From Dama dama (Eukaryota; Chordata; Mammalia; Artiodactyla; Cervidae): a stretch of DNA of 64,000 nt. The stretch's first letter is position 1, and the number at the start of each line of letters is the position of its first letter. The stretch lies in contig NC_083691.1 of the NCBI RefSeq assembly GCF_033118175.1, forward strand, positions 19,007,001 to 19,071,000. The letters are read 5' to 3'. The notes beneath the pieces were generated by a model that ran no database searches, was not told the origin of the DNA, and saw only the letters and a program-made list of their open reading frames with translations. Positions 44,383-55,495 of this stretch are shown here, one piece after another. The position numbers and the translations under genes were made by a program.

Positions 44383-45047
44383 CTGGGACCAGGCACAGCC
44401 TCTCAGGGCTTTGGACACCGGCTAGTAGCATCCTGGTGGCAGTGGGGGTGGAGGGAGGGAAAGCTGAGGGGTTGTCACCAGAAGCCAGCAGGGAAGCAAA
44501 GAAGCCACGATGGAGGCCCCCTCCACTCCATCCTTCCTCCTTCCTTTCTCTCCCCTCTGTCCTTCTTTCTGTGAACAGTTCTCTGCATTCCCTGTGCCCA
44601 GCTCTGTGCCCATGTCTGCCCTCAGGTCTCTCCAGATGCCATCGGGGAGACAGACAGTGCATCATCGTCATCACCATCACAGGCTCTAGGCTGGGGGAGA
44701 GATCACGGGTCCCAGTCCGGGTGAGCTCTGACCCCAGGCCAGGTGAGGAGGGGCTCGGGGCCCACGAGTCACGAGGTAAGATGGGCCTTGGCTCTGTCTG
44801 ACTCAGTCAAGAGGGAAGAACACAGATGATGACAACCACACATTGTGTCTGAAATCCAGATTATGGTCCGAATTAAGAGATAATTTCCCTTAGCTTTGAA
44901 TTTCCCAAATGGATGCCCACTGAGCTGTGAATCCTTCCCCACGCCAGGGGCTGAGGCTGGTGCCCACCCCATCGGGGCAATTTGGTTCTCACAATTCTCA
45001 CTGGGGAGAGGTTTACCACCCCTTACCCTACCCTACTCCCACCCCAC
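44383..45047. other. unique GC-rich sequence
   Basis: No gene recognised; CT-rich at 44520-44575. Confidence 0.45.
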
Positions 45048-45172
45048 CCTCACCAATTAACAAATGAGAAAATGGGACCCAGAGAGTAACTCCGGAAAGC
45101 TTAACAGCATTAAAGGACAAGGGAGTCCAGATTCGTGCCCAGGCCTGCCTGACCCCAAAGCTTAGCGCCTCC
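45048..45172 (-). mobile_element. MIR SINE
   Basis: accaattaacaaatgagaaa, gggacccagagagtaac and gtgcccaggcctgcctgacc fit antisense MIR. Confidence 0.72.
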
Positions 45173-46267
45173 ATCCCCACCCCTGCCCTTTGGCGGCATC
45201 AGGGCCCGCAGTGAGTGGAGAGTGAACCGGGACACTGGGAATCTTCCACGGCTCCTTCTGCGATGCCCTGGGGGCCTGTCCAACTTCACTGCATAGAGTC
45301 CTATTCTCCTCCTGTCTCTCTGTGCTACATTAAGAGGTTTTTTTGGTTTTTTTTTCTTAAGTCAATTTTGTTGGTTTTGAAGCATGAGTGTTTGAACAGG
45401 CATAATGTGAGAGGCCTGGCCCCCAGGAACTGGATTCACCTCTCTCGCTCACCTCACCTCCCCCTGCGGTTGCTAGATGCTGTTTTGTCCCAAGACCAAA
45501 TCCCCTTGTCCCAAGCCCAGCTCCTGCTGCCTTGTGGGGAGGTCCTGGGCTAAGACCACCATCCCCGACTCCCATCGCCCCTGCTGACCCAGGTCCTGTT
45601 TCTTTGCTCCACTGGGAATCTCTCCTTGAGCCTCTGCTCTGACCCAGGTGAGGATGGCCAGGACCCAGCCGGGTTTGCTGGACATTGTGTCACCCCCTAG
45701 GCGTCTCACCCATGAAGGTCAGGGGGCAGCTCCAGAGTCCAACCCCAGGGCGTCTTCTGTGCCTCTGAAATGTACAGCCGGGTGATGTTCGGTATGGCCC
45801 TGGACTTCGCAGGCCTCCGGAACACCATGTCATCTGTGACCCAGAAGCTTCTGAAATATTAAACCCCATCAGCTCCTGAGCTTCTCCAGGGCTGTAGAGT
45901 CCACTGACTTCCTCTGGCTTCATGAGTCCACTTTGGATCGTAGCCATTACCTCCCTCTACAGTGAGACGGTTCTGTGAGTGGTGCCTTCCTGGTCTCCTT
46001 TATCTGCCCTCAGCCCTGGGCTACTGCCCGGTCCTTACAGCCCAGTGAGGACTTGCCGGGCCCAAGCTTGAGCCACACTATTGCTCATCTGGCCACAGAG
46101 CCTGGCAGGCAGTTACGGGGCATCAGTGACCCCCACAGTGGCACAGCTCTGACCCCTGATCTTCATCTTTGGGATCCAGTCCCTGTAGGGCTTGCGCCCT
46201 AGCATTCTCTTTTGCCCAAAGACATCTGACTTGGGGTTTCTGCCAGCATTCCACAAGTCGCTCAAAC
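45173..46267. other. unique sequence
   Basis: A T-run at about 45334-45356 is the only low-complexity feature. No gene recognised. Confidence 0.45.
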
Positions 46268-46790
46268 AAGGTATTCCAGTTATATATTGCTCTGTAAGAA
46301 ATCACCCCAAAATATAGTGGTCTAAAACACCGTGAATCATTTTATGAGCTCTCACGGTTTCTGTGGTTTAGGAATTTGAAGCGAGTCCAGCTAAAAGGTT
46401 ACATGTAACTCACGTGGCTGCAGTCCGACATGCGTAGGGGCTGAAGGCCTTTGGGGCAGACCAGGCATCTCTCTCTTTTCTGAAGTCCCAGGTGCTGTGC
46501 TGTGCTTAGCTGCTCAGTCATGTCTGACTCCCTGCGACCTCATGGCCTGTAGCCCGCCAGGCTCCTCTGTCATGGGATTCTTGGGCCCTTCCTTGTAGTT
46601 TCCCCACAGATGAGTCTGGGCTTCCTCTCAACATGGCAACCTCATGGTAGTTCTGCAGTTTATATGGTGTCTGAGGGCCTCAAGAGCACATATTCCAAGG
46701 GGCAAAGTGGAAACTGGTGAGAGATGATTGGAGGAGTTTGGGCCAAGATAGGAATACTATGTGGAAGGTAAGCTTGAGCACAGCGTGACT
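46268..46790. mobile_element. ancient mammalian repeat, class unassigned
   Basis: gttatatattgctctgtaag, aaaatatagtggtctaaaac and ctctcacggtttctgtggtt, then after a BovA fragment, caacatggcaacctcatgg and ccaaggggcaaagtggaaac, match a familiar dispersed mammalian element I cannot name with certainty. Confidence 0.55.
46495..46580 (-). mobile_element. BovA fragment
   Basis: tgtgcttagctgctcagtca to ctcctctgtcatgggattc; a short minus-strand BovA inside the older repeat. Confidence 0.85.
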
Positions 46791-46889
46791 CTCCAGGGGA
46801 GCCTCTGGGTTCTCAGACATCTCCCGTGACCACCATCGCTGGTGCTTCTTCTGGGGAAATAGTGGTGTCTGTCTTGTCCTGGCCCTGTG

Positions 46890-47081
46890 AAAGTTAAAGT
46901 CACTCAGTAGTGTCTGACTCTTTGCGACCCCATGGACTGTAGAGTGCATGGAGTTCTCCAGGCCAGAATACTGGAGTGGGTAGCCTCTCCCTTCTCCAGA
47001 GGATCTTCCCAACTCAGGGATCAAACCCAGGTCTTCTACATTGCAGGCGGATTCTTTACCAACTGAGTTATCAGGGAAGCC
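46890..47081 (-). mobile_element. Bov-tA SINE
   Basis: Minus-strand Bov-tA, flanked by cctggccctgtg (46878-46889) and cctggccctatg (47082-47093). Confidence 0.94.
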
Positions 47082-47214
47082 CCTGGCCCTATGCCTCTCT
47101 CTTTTCTTAATCCCAGGCTTCTAGTACATTCTTCAAGTTCTTTAACCATGAGCTGTTTTTCTTTTCCTTTTCTTTTTCTGAAGTGCAGGTGCAACCATGA
47201 TCCTGGCTGCTACT

Positions 47215-47570
47215 GCATTAGCTTCGTTTCACCTGTTTTTCAAACTTAAATGGAATCACACAGTATATACTCTCTCTATGTGTTTATCTCCTCTGTCTGG
47301 ATTCTTTCACCAACATAGATTTGTGAGACTCGTCTGTTCTGTTGCATGGGGCTGCAGTTTACTCATTCCCATTTCTGTAGAGTAGTCTGTTGTATGATTG
47401 ATTGTCCTTCTGTTTATTCTTCCATTCTCCTGTTCTATTTCTGATGGGCATTTGGGTCATTTCCCTTCTTGCTAATACAAATAGTGCTGCTAAATCATTC
47501 CAGTGTATATTTTTGGTACACAAATGTACGTATTTCTGTTGTACATAGGAGCTAACTGGGGCATAGGTCG
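47215..47570 (-). mobile_element. old L1 3' region
   Basis: cttaaatggaatcacacagt, tgggcatttgggtcatttcc and gctaatacaaatagtgctgc are antisense L1 landmarks. Confidence 0.78.
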
Positions 47571-48087
47571 GTATATATTACAAAAGGCCACTGCAGGGTC
47601 CATACAGATGAATCCTATGGCTCTGGGGCTGTGATGGGAGCCCCAGCAGGTGTGAGAGTAGGCAGAGCACCACTGCGCCACACCCCAAGACCACCCTTCA
47701 CCTTGATCCCATGACCCTTCGGAGAATTCCCAGCTGTTCAACACCTGGCCTGGGCAGCCTATGGGCAAACAGTGTTGCCTGCTGCCCAGGGCCCTGGTCA
47801 CTCACTACTGTTTCAGCAGGTGAACTAACCATTCAGGGTGATAGGGGTGTTGGAGATTTTGATTGCATATTAATAACAAACAGGTACTGTGCTGAAAACA
47901 GAAGCCACAGGAGAGCAGACCTGGGATGCCAGAGGTGGCTTTGTTCTCTGGATCTGCCCAATGGAATCCCACCTTGTAAACTTTCAGTAAAGGGAGGGAT
48001 TCTCCCTTCCTGGACCTAGTTGGACCTCCCAGAAGGCTCTGGGGCTGCAGCCTGGGGTCTCTGTAGCTTAGCTGGTGGTTACAAATT
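47571..48087. other. unique sequence
   Basis: No gene or repeat recognised. Confidence 0.45.
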
Positions 48088-48590
48088 TGCCTGCACACTG
48101 GAGTCATCTGCGGGTCTTTGAAGATACTGATGCCTGGGTCCCAGCCAGAGGTTGGGATTCAGCTGATTTGGGGTGAGATCTGGGTTTGGATGTTTTTTGT
48201 TTTTTAAAAAATAATTGTATTTATTTATTTATGGCTGTGCTGGGTCTTCGGTGCTGTGTGAGGGCTTTTCTCTACTTGCAGCAAGCAGGGGCTACTCTTT
48301 GTTGCAGTGTGTAGGCTTCTCATTGTGGTGGCTCCCTTTGTTGCAGAGCACAGGCTCTAGGGCATGCAGACTTCAGTACTTGTGGTTCATGGGCTCAGTA
48401 GTTATGGCTCCTGGGCTCTAGAACACAGGCTCAATACTTGTGGTGCCTGGGCTTAGTTGCTCTGCGGCATGAGGGATCTTCCCAGACCAGGGATCGAACT
48501 TGTGTCCCCTGCATTGGCAGATGGATTCTTTACCAATAAGCCATTAAGGATGGGTTTGGAATTTTTAAAAAATCCCCAGGTGTTTCAGTC
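48088..48590 (+). mobile_element. MER5A-like hAT element, split by CHR-2
   Basis: gactgatgcctgggtcccag-like centre (actgatgcctgggtcccagc), ttgggattcagctgatttgg and, after the SINE, atttttaaaaaatccccagg: the two ends of a short hAT-Charlie MER5-type element. Confidence 0.7.
48191..48550 (-). mobile_element. CHR-2-type SINE, full length
   Basis: T-rich tail, then gctgggtcttcggtgctgtg, ggctactctttgttgcagtg, gcttctcattgtggtggctc, ggcttagttgctctgcggca and reversed head. The most complete CHR-2 in the window. Flanked by tgggtttgga at 48181-48190 and 48551-48560. Confidence 0.93.
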
Positions 48591-49069
48591 AGGGTCAATG
48601 GGAGAAGTAGAACCACACATCCATGTGCTATGCATGCATGCCTGTAAGTAGGGAGTAGTAGATATGCAGTTATGTGTGCTTGTGTGTAAGCGTGTGGGGA
48701 GCAGGTAGATATTGTGTAGTATGTATGTATGAGTGCATGTGCTTGCATGTAAATGAAGAGAGATGCTATGGGGGTTTGACTTCGCGCAGCATGGAAGTGG
48801 GTTAAACAGTCCCTGTAAGGCTGTTATCTTTATCTGATGATGCTGAAGTTTCAAGTCCTCAGGACAGAAAGGTGGGAGGGACGTGGGATGTCAGGTGGTA
48901 AGAACACACATAAGCTGGAGCCCTACAGCGCAAGCTGGAGCCCATGGTGGGCTGAAACACACTTTGGTTCTTATTGCCCCGACCTTGGGGTGAGGGTATC
49001 AGTCCCAAAACTGGGTTCTCATCATGGAGTTAATCACACCCACCCGTTTTCTTAATTTCCTCTTTTTTC
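48591..49069. other. unclassified sequence with TG-rich part
   Basis: gtcagggtcaatgggagaag may begin another old repeat. 48630-48760 is rich in TGTG/TGCATG words. No gene recognised. Confidence 0.4.
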
Positions 49070-50001
49070 TTTTTTTCTTGATTTCCTTTTTGGATTGTTC
49101 ACTGCCGGTGTATAGAAACACAACTGTTTTGTGTGTTGATTTTGTGCCCTGCTGAATTTGTTAAAATAGTTCTAACAGTTTTTTGCAAAATCTTTTGAGT
49201 TTTCTACATAGAAGATCACATCATCAGAGATAATCTTACTTCTTTCTTTCAATTTTAGATGCCTTTTATTTCTTTTCTTGTTTTTTGTCTCACCACAACG
49301 TTTGTGGACTCTCAGTTCCCCACCCAGGGATCAAACCGAAGCCCTTGGCAGTGAACATGTGGAGTTCTAACCACTGGACCTCCAGGGAATTCTCTGTTCT
49401 AATCTTTATTATTTCTTCCTTTTACTAGCTTTGGGTTTAGTCTGTTTTTCTTTTTCTAGTTCCTTAAACTGCAAATTCAGGTTGTTGATTTGAGATCTTT
49501 CTTCTTTTATTACAGTGTTTATAGCTACAAATATCCCCCTAAGTGCTGCTTTCACTGCGTTCTACAAGTTTTGATGTGTTGTGTTTTTGTTTTCATTTGT
49601 CTCTATGAATTTTCTGACTTCTTTGATGTTATCTTCTCTGACTGGTTAGTTTTTTGAGACTTGTTATTTAATTTCCATGAATTTGTGAATTTTCCAGTTT
49701 TCTTTCTGCTACTGATTTCCCACTTCATCCTGTTGTGGTCAGAGAAGATACTTTGCATAATGTTTTCCTTTTAAAATCTTTGGAGACTTAATCTGTAGCT
49801 TGCTCTATTATCTATCCTGGAGAATGTCCCATGTGCACTTGAGAAGAATGCGAATTCTACTATTGTTGGGTACAGTGGTTTGTGTATGTTAGATCTAGTT
49901 GGTTAATTTTGTTGTTCAACCCTGTTTCCTTACTTGTCTTCTATATTCTATTCATTATCAAGAGTAGGATATTGAAGTCTCAACCATTATTTTAAAATAA
50001 A
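49070..50001 (-). mobile_element. L1 ORF2, antisense, split by CHR-2
   Basis: gttttgtgtgttgattttgt, gttctaacagttttttgcaa, ctaagtgctgctttcactgc, catcctgttgtggtcagaga and cacttgagaagaatgcgaat are antisense ORF2 landmarks in order. No useful frame. Confidence 0.85.
49281..49393 (-). mobile_element. CHR-2-type SINE fragment nested in L1
   Basis: T-run, then gtggactctcagttccccac, ccagggatcaaaccgaagcc and reversed head. Confidence 0.85.
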
Positions 50002-50015
50002 CGTATCTTTTGGGG

Positions 50016-50228
50016 TGGCTTCCCAGATGGCACTACTGGTGAAGAGTCCACCTGCCGATGCAGGAGACATAAGAGACGCAAGTTGGATCCCTGGGTTGGG
50101 AAGATCCCCTGGAGAAGGAAATGGCAACCCACTCCAGTATTCTAGCCTGGAGAATCCCATGGACAGAGGAGTCTGGCGGGCTCCAGTCCATGGGGTCACA
50201 AAGAGACAGACAGAACTGAGCGTCTGAG
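50016..50228 (+). mobile_element. Bov-tA SINE
   Basis: tggcttcccagatggcacta to cagaactgagcgtctgag. Flanked by cgtatcttttgggg (50002-50015) and cgcatcctttgggg (50229-50242). Confidence 0.94.
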
Positions 50229-50264
50229 CGCATCCTTTGGGGAAATACAATTCAACCTATAACA

Positions 50265-50785
50265 CTGCTCAAATATATCCCGGTCAGCATCCTTAAAACC
50301 TGACAATGTTACCTGACATGTTGAAGGGCACTTTGTAGGTGTGATTAAATTAAGGAGGGAGGCTTAGCCTCAATTATCCAGGTGGGTCCTAAGTAATCAC
50401 AAGGTTCTTATGGAAAAGAGATGGGACTTCCCTGGCAGTCCAGTGGTTATAACGCGGCGTTTCCAATGCAGATGGTGTGGGTTTGATCTGCATGGTGCAG
50501 TTAAAAAAAAAAAAGAGAGAGAGAGAGAGAAGAGAGGGCAGGAGGGTCAGAGGCAGAGCTGGAGAGGTGAGGACAGAAGCAGAGATCAGAGTGGTGCAGG
50601 GTGTGAGCCAAGAGTCAGGGCAACCCTAGAGGCTGGAAACCCTCCAGGAAATGGATTTTTCCTTCAAGCTTGCCAACCCACTTCAGATTCCTGCCTTCCC
50701 TAGCCTAAGATAATAAGTTTGTGTCATCTTAAACCACTGTTTGGTGGCCTTTTGTTAGAGCAGCCTGTGGAATCTGATACACCCA
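50265..50785 (+). mobile_element. MLT1 LTR (ERVL-MaLR), split by CHR-2
   Basis: ggcactttgtaggtgtgatt, gtgggtcctaagtaatcaca, gaaccctccaggaaatgg-like text, agataataagtttgtgtcat and accactgtttggtggccttt in MLT1 order. Confidence 0.78.
50426..50545 (+). mobile_element. CHR-2-type SINE with (GA)n tail
   Basis: gggacttccctggcagtcca to a shortened centre, an A12 tail, then a (GA)n run at 50513-50535. Confidence 0.87.
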
Positions 50786-51405
50786 GGCCCCAGGGGCATT
50801 TCAGGTCTGGCAGCGGGTGGGGGAAGGGGAGAGGGGGGGAGTGGGGGCCCTACTACTTGATTCCAGATTCCAGGCTATGAGGAGTTCTCTGAAGGACCCG
50901 GCAAGCTGCTCCCTGTCTTCCACCCCTCAATCATCCAGCCTGTAAGTGAGGGACCTGAACCACATCCGTTGTCCTCAGATTCTGGAATTCCCAACCGTAA
51001 CATTCCCTCCCCGGGCCCGGCAGGACCCACAGAGAGGCACCATTTGCTCATTACATCAAGGGAGGACATTTCAAGAAATAAGCAACCACAATCTACTCTC
51101 CCATCATTACATGGCAGAAAGGACACTTTAATACGTCTCAGCACAAGGCCAGAACTTCACACTTGGCTCTAGAAAAGTCACCCCATGAACACCTCTGTCA
51201 TGTCTCTGCAGTCAGGCCATCAGAGCCCCTCTTCCTCAGAGTTAGGGCAGAACTCCAAGATCAGATTTCCTGATGGCATCCTCCAGCTAGGCCAGCTCCT
51301 GACTGGTACCTCTCCCCTCACCCTCAGCTTCAGTTGCTCCCTCTCAACGGAAATCCAGTCAAGGTACCGATCTTAATAGATAGAAACCCATCAAAAACTG
51401 TTAAC
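50786..51405. other. unique sequence
   Basis: G-rich run at 50816-50845. No gene recognised. Confidence 0.45.
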
Positions 51406-51815
51406 ACGGACTTCCCTGGTGGTCCGTGGCTAAGATTCTGTGCTCCCAATATAAGGGGCCTGGGTTCAGTCCCGTCAGGGAACTAGATCCCACATACCAC
51501 AGCTAAGAGTTCATGTGCTAGGTCGCTTCAGTTGTGTCCCACTCTGCGACGCTATGGACGGTAGCCCACCAGGCTTCTCTGTCCATGGCATTCTCCAGGC
51601 AAGAATACTGGAGGGCATTGCCATTTCCTTCTCCAGGGGATCTTCCTGACCCAGGGATTGAACCCAAATGTCCTGCATTGGCAGGTGGATTCTTTGCTTC
51701 TGAGTCCCAAGAGTTCACTTGCTGTAACTAAAGATCCTGCAAGCCTCAATGAAGATCAAAGATCCATCATGCTGCAACTAAAACCTGGCCTAGCCAAATA
51801 AATGAATAACCATTT
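51406..51815 (+). mobile_element. CHR-2-type SINE, split by Bov-tA
   Basis: Head 51406-51504 (cggacttccctggtggtccg), tail part 51718-51815 (caagcctcaatgaagatcaa, ctggcctagccaaataaatg). Confidence 0.9.
51514..51708 (-). mobile_element. Bov-tA SINE nested in CHR-2
   Basis: Minus-strand Bov-tA, flanked by aagagttca at 51505-51513 and 51709-51717. Confidence 0.94.
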
Positions 51816-52344
51816 TAAAAAAATTATTGAAAAAAAGAAGAACTGTCAACCTGACTATGCGGAGGAAGGGGAGCTGAAGACACAGGACCCACGTGCTGGG
51901 AATTCACTCCTGTGACCTCTGCTGGCCTGAGAGTCTGGAGGCATCTCCAGCATCTTCTAGGACGTTGCTGTTTTGTCTCCTGAGAGGTTATCCTTAGACT
52001 CATCTTCTTAACTTGCCCACCCCAGGTGCCACCTGGCACATAACTGGCTGTGCTGAGCCTTCTTCCATCTGTTTCCAGGTAAGCTGCTTTGCCTGGCAAT
52101 AAATGACCCTGTCCCGTCTCGTGGTTCATCCTCTTTGTCTTCCATTGTCAGCACAATTCCTTTCTGTCTCCCTTTTGTTTTTCATTGAATCTCATCTTTA
52201 GGCCACGGGTTTGTGGCTGTTTTTCACAGCCTAGAAGTCTCCCTTCTTGTTGCGCCACATGCTGTCAGGAGAGGTTGTTGGGCAAGTGCGCTCTGGGTGA
52301 CGGGTCCTGCCGCAGAGCCCAGGTTGACTGAAGGCATTTGCGAT
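51816..52344. other. unique sequence
   Basis: No gene or repeat recognised. Confidence 0.45.
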
Positions 52345-52567
52345 CTGGTCTAGCTGTGAAAAGAAGAGAAGCAAAAAGCAAAGGAGAAAAGGAAAGATAT
52401 TCCCATTTGAATGCAGAGTTCCAAAGAATAGCAAGGAGAGATAAGAAAGCCTTCCTCAGCGATCAATGCAAAGAAATAGAGGAAAACAACAGAATGGGAA
52501 AGACTAGAGATCTCTTCAAGAAAATTAGAGATACCAAGGGAAAATTTCATGCAAAGATGGGTTCAAT

Positions 52568-52609
52568 AAAGGACAGAAGTGAAAAAAAAAAAAAAAAAGG
52601 ACAGAAATG
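52568..52609 (+). repeat. poly(A)-only insertion inside BovB
   Basis: aaaggacagaagtg (52568-52581) and aaaggacagaaatg (52596-52609) flank 14 As. BovB normally has this word once, so the As plus one copy were added after the BovB arrived. Confidence 0.75.
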
Positions 52610-53510
52610 GTACGGGCCTAACAGAAGCAGAAGATATTAAGAAGCCATGGCAAGAATACACAGAAGAACTATACAAAAAAGATCTTCACAACCCAAATAA
52701 TCACAATGGTGTGATTACTCACCTAGAGCCAGATATCCTGGAATGTGAAGTCAAGTGGGCCTTAGGAAGTATCACTACGAACAAAGCTAGTGGAGGTAAT
52801 GGAATTCCAGTTGAGCTATTTCAAACCCTAAAAGAAGATGCTGTGAAAGTGCTGCACTCAATATGCCAGCAAATTTGGAAAACTCAGCAGTGGCCACAGG
52901 ACTGGAAAAGGTCAGTTTTCATTCCAATCCCAAAGAAAGGCAATGCCAAAGAATGCTCAAAATACCACACAGTTGCACTCATCTCACACGCTAGTAAAGC
53001 AATGCTCAAAATTCTCCAAGCCAGGCTTCAGCAATACGTGAACCATGAACTTCCAGGTATTCAAGCTGGTTTTAGAAAAGGCAGAGGAACCAGAGATCAA
53101 ATTGCCAACATCTGCTGGATCATAGAAAAAGCAAGAGAGTTCCAGAAAAGCATCTATTTCTGCTTTATTGACTATGCCAAAGCCTTTGTGTGGATCACAA
53201 TAAACTGTGGAAAATTCTGAAAGAGATGAGAATACTAGACCACCTGACCTGCCTCTTGAGAAACCTGTATTCAGGTCAGGAAGAAATAGTTAGAACTGGA
53301 CGTGGAACAACAGACTGGTTCCAAATCGGGAAAGGAGTATGTCAAAGCTGTATATTGTCACCCTGCTTATTTAACTTATATGCAGAGTACATCATGAGAA
53401 ACGCTGGGCTGGATGAAGCACAAGCTGGAATCAAAATTTCTGGGAGAAATATCAATAACCTCAGATATGTAGGTGACACCACCCTTATGGCAGAAAGTAA
53501 GAAGAACTAA
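52579..53510 (+). pseudogene. BovB reverse transcriptase, inactivated
   Basis: The frame 52579-53220 carries RT fingers/palm features: a KASGGNGIPVELF-like motif, a FIPIPKKGN motif, a GFRKGRGTRDQI motif and the first catalytic block FIDYAKAF (Asp codon at 53170-53172). A small deletion directly after FIDYAKAF shifts the frame. RT continues in the frame starting at 53190 (RTGRGTTDWFQIGKGVCQ, then SPCLFNLYAEYIM) up to 53510. The second catalytic motif reads YVGD at 53466-53477 instead of YADD, losing one of its two Asp residues. In an active element this domain copies the RNA at the nicked target; here frameshifts plus a catalytic substitution make that impossible. Neighbours are unique DNA on both sides, so this is an isolated insertion. 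Confidence 0.9.
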
Positions 53511-54247
53511 AGAGCCTCTTGATGAAAGTAAAAGAGGAGTGTAACAAAGTTGGCTTAAAGCTCAACATTCAGAAAACTAAGATCATGGCATCCGGTCCCA
53601 TCACTTCATGCAAATAGATGGGGAAACAGTGGAAACAGTGTTAGACTTTATTTTTCTGGGCTCCAAAATCACTGCAGATGGTGATTGCAGCCATGAAATT
53701 AAAAGACGCTTACTCCTTGGAAGGAAAGTTATGACCAACCTAGACAGTATATTAAAAAGCAGAGACGATTTCAACAAAGGTCCATCTAGTCAAGGCTATG
53801 GTTTTTCCAGTAGTCATGTATGGATGTGAGAGTTGGACTATAAAGAAAGCTGAGCACTGAAGAATTGATGCTTTTGAACTGCGGTGCTGGAGAAGACTCT
53901 TGAGAGTCTCTTGGACTGCAAGGAGATCCAACCAGCCCATTCTAAAGGAAATCAATCCTGGGTGTTCATTGGAATGACTGATGTTGAAGCTGAAACTCCA
54001 ATATTTTGGCCACCTGATGTGAGGAGCTGACTCATATTTAAAGACCCTGATGTTGGGAAAGATTGAAGGCAGGAGGAGAAGGGGACAACAGAGGATGAGA
54101 TGGTGAGATGGCATCACTGATTCAATGGACATGAGTTTGGGTAAACTCCGGGAGTTGGTGATTGACAGGGAGGCCTGGCGTGCTGTGGTTCATGGGGTCG
54201 CAAAGAGTCGGACATGACTGAGTGACTGAATTGAACTGAATTGAACT

Positions 54248-55079
54248 TTTTGGATGCACAGCTTAGTGGGAGTGACATGCTGCACATGGGGTATCTGGCC
54301 CCATTTACAGTGTTGGAGCTCCGGTGGCCTTGTCTTTCCTGCTTAGCTCAGGGGGTTTTGGCCCTGGCTCACATTGGAGTTGCCTGGGCCCCATGACAAA
54401 TCAACTAAATCAAAGTCTCTGGGACCAGGGCCTGGAATTCCCTGGAGATTTTAATGGGCAGTCAAGGCTGAGAAGCAAGACTGGAACCTTCTCTTTAGAG
54501 CTGCTCACTCCCAGTGGACTAGATGGACGGGCCGACCCTGATCCAGGCCCACTCCCTCCCAAGGCAGTACTAGGGTCTGTCTGGAGAGCAGAGGAGGCTG
54601 CGCCTTAAATGAAGAAAGTGTGTTCACAGACCAACCCATGATTCCAAGCCTGGTATTTACCAAGACTTTACTGGCTCTTTATCTCCCGGTCGATAAAAAG
54701 CACCATGGAAACTCTGCCTGTGGGGTTGCGGGGGTGGGCAAAACTTTCCTGGGAAGCACAAACATGCTTGTTTGTGAACCTGCCTGCCGACCTTGGGTGA
54801 GGCTGGCCCCTTCCCGGGCCTCTGCCGTTGGCAGGGTGGGGCAGGGTGGGGCCAGTCCCAATCCCTAACTGGGAGGCAGGGCTGGGCCTGGAGCCAGGCC
54901 TTCTCTGGACATCTTATTCCCTCTGATGTGTGGGCTCCAGGATCCCTGTCTTGGGGTCTGTAAGGAAGCCCCGAGACTGACTGCAGGCCCAGAGGGGAGG
55001 AGGTATGAACATGAGGGGTGGGGGGCTCTTACGGTTGGGAGGATTGGGGGAGCCTTTCAGAAGCCCGCTATTTAGGATG
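54248..55079. other. unique sequence with possible hAT trace
   Basis: Mostly unique. 54367-54470 (ggagttgcctgggccccatg, gaccagggcctggaattccc) is weakly MER5-like. No gene recognised. Confidence 0.4.
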
Positions 55080-55083
55080 CTTT

Positions 55084-55491
55084 TGTTAGGGGAAGTACAG
55101 ATTGAAACTGCCCACCCTGGTAAGGAACACAGAACTAACAAGCCACCACCAACTGGAAGAACTTGAGAAAAGTCAAAAGGAGATGCCACGTGTCCTACCG
55201 ATCTCCCAGAACACTCCTCGTTGGAATCCATTTTGACTGAACAATGTGGGTGCCACTAGGAAGGACCCTGACTCAGAAAGATTGGCCAGAGACAACCTGG
55301 AAACTAATCCCATCACCATAAAACCCAAGACTGCAAGCAGTCCTCTTGGATTCCCTTACCCTACTGCTCTCCACTTGGGCGGCCCGTCCCAACAAAGTCT
55401 CTTGCACGTGTGTCTCCTTGGATAATTCATTTCTGAGTATTAGGCAAGAGCTCCCTTTCGGGCACTGGAAGGGGACCCCCTTCCTGCAACA
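55084..55491 (+). mobile_element. solo LTR of a class I endogenous retrovirus
   Basis: A 408-bp unit beginning TGTTAGG and ending TGCAACA, flanked by the 4-bp duplication CTTT (55080-55083, 55492-55495). 4-bp duplications are usual for gammaretrovirus-like elements. Inside are a TATA-like CATAAAA (about 55317), a degenerate poly(A) signal AACAAA (55391-55396), and a U5-like end. No gag, pol or env sequence adjoins it, so it is a solo LTR left by LTR-LTR recombination. Confidence 0.82.
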
Positions 55492-55495
55492 CTTT

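Larger units (their letters stand above)
52345..54247 (+). mobile_element. BovB LINE, longest copy (~1.9 kb)
   Basis: Starts in the region between endonuclease and RT domains (gctgtgaaaagaagagaagc), covers RT and 3' UTR, and ends in the (ttgaactgaa)n-type tail at 54228-54247. 5' truncated: the endonuclease domain is absent. Contains an internal poly(A) insertion at 52582-52595. Confidence 0.96.

Noticed and set aside
52579..53510. Functional or domesticated reverse-transcriptase gene
   Set aside because: Frameshift after the first catalytic motif, YVGD in place of YADD, missing endonuclease, and a typical BovB 3' end.
55084..55491. Part of a provirus with internal genes
   Set aside because: Both flanks carry the same CTTT duplication directly at the LTR ends and no viral coding sequence lies nearby.
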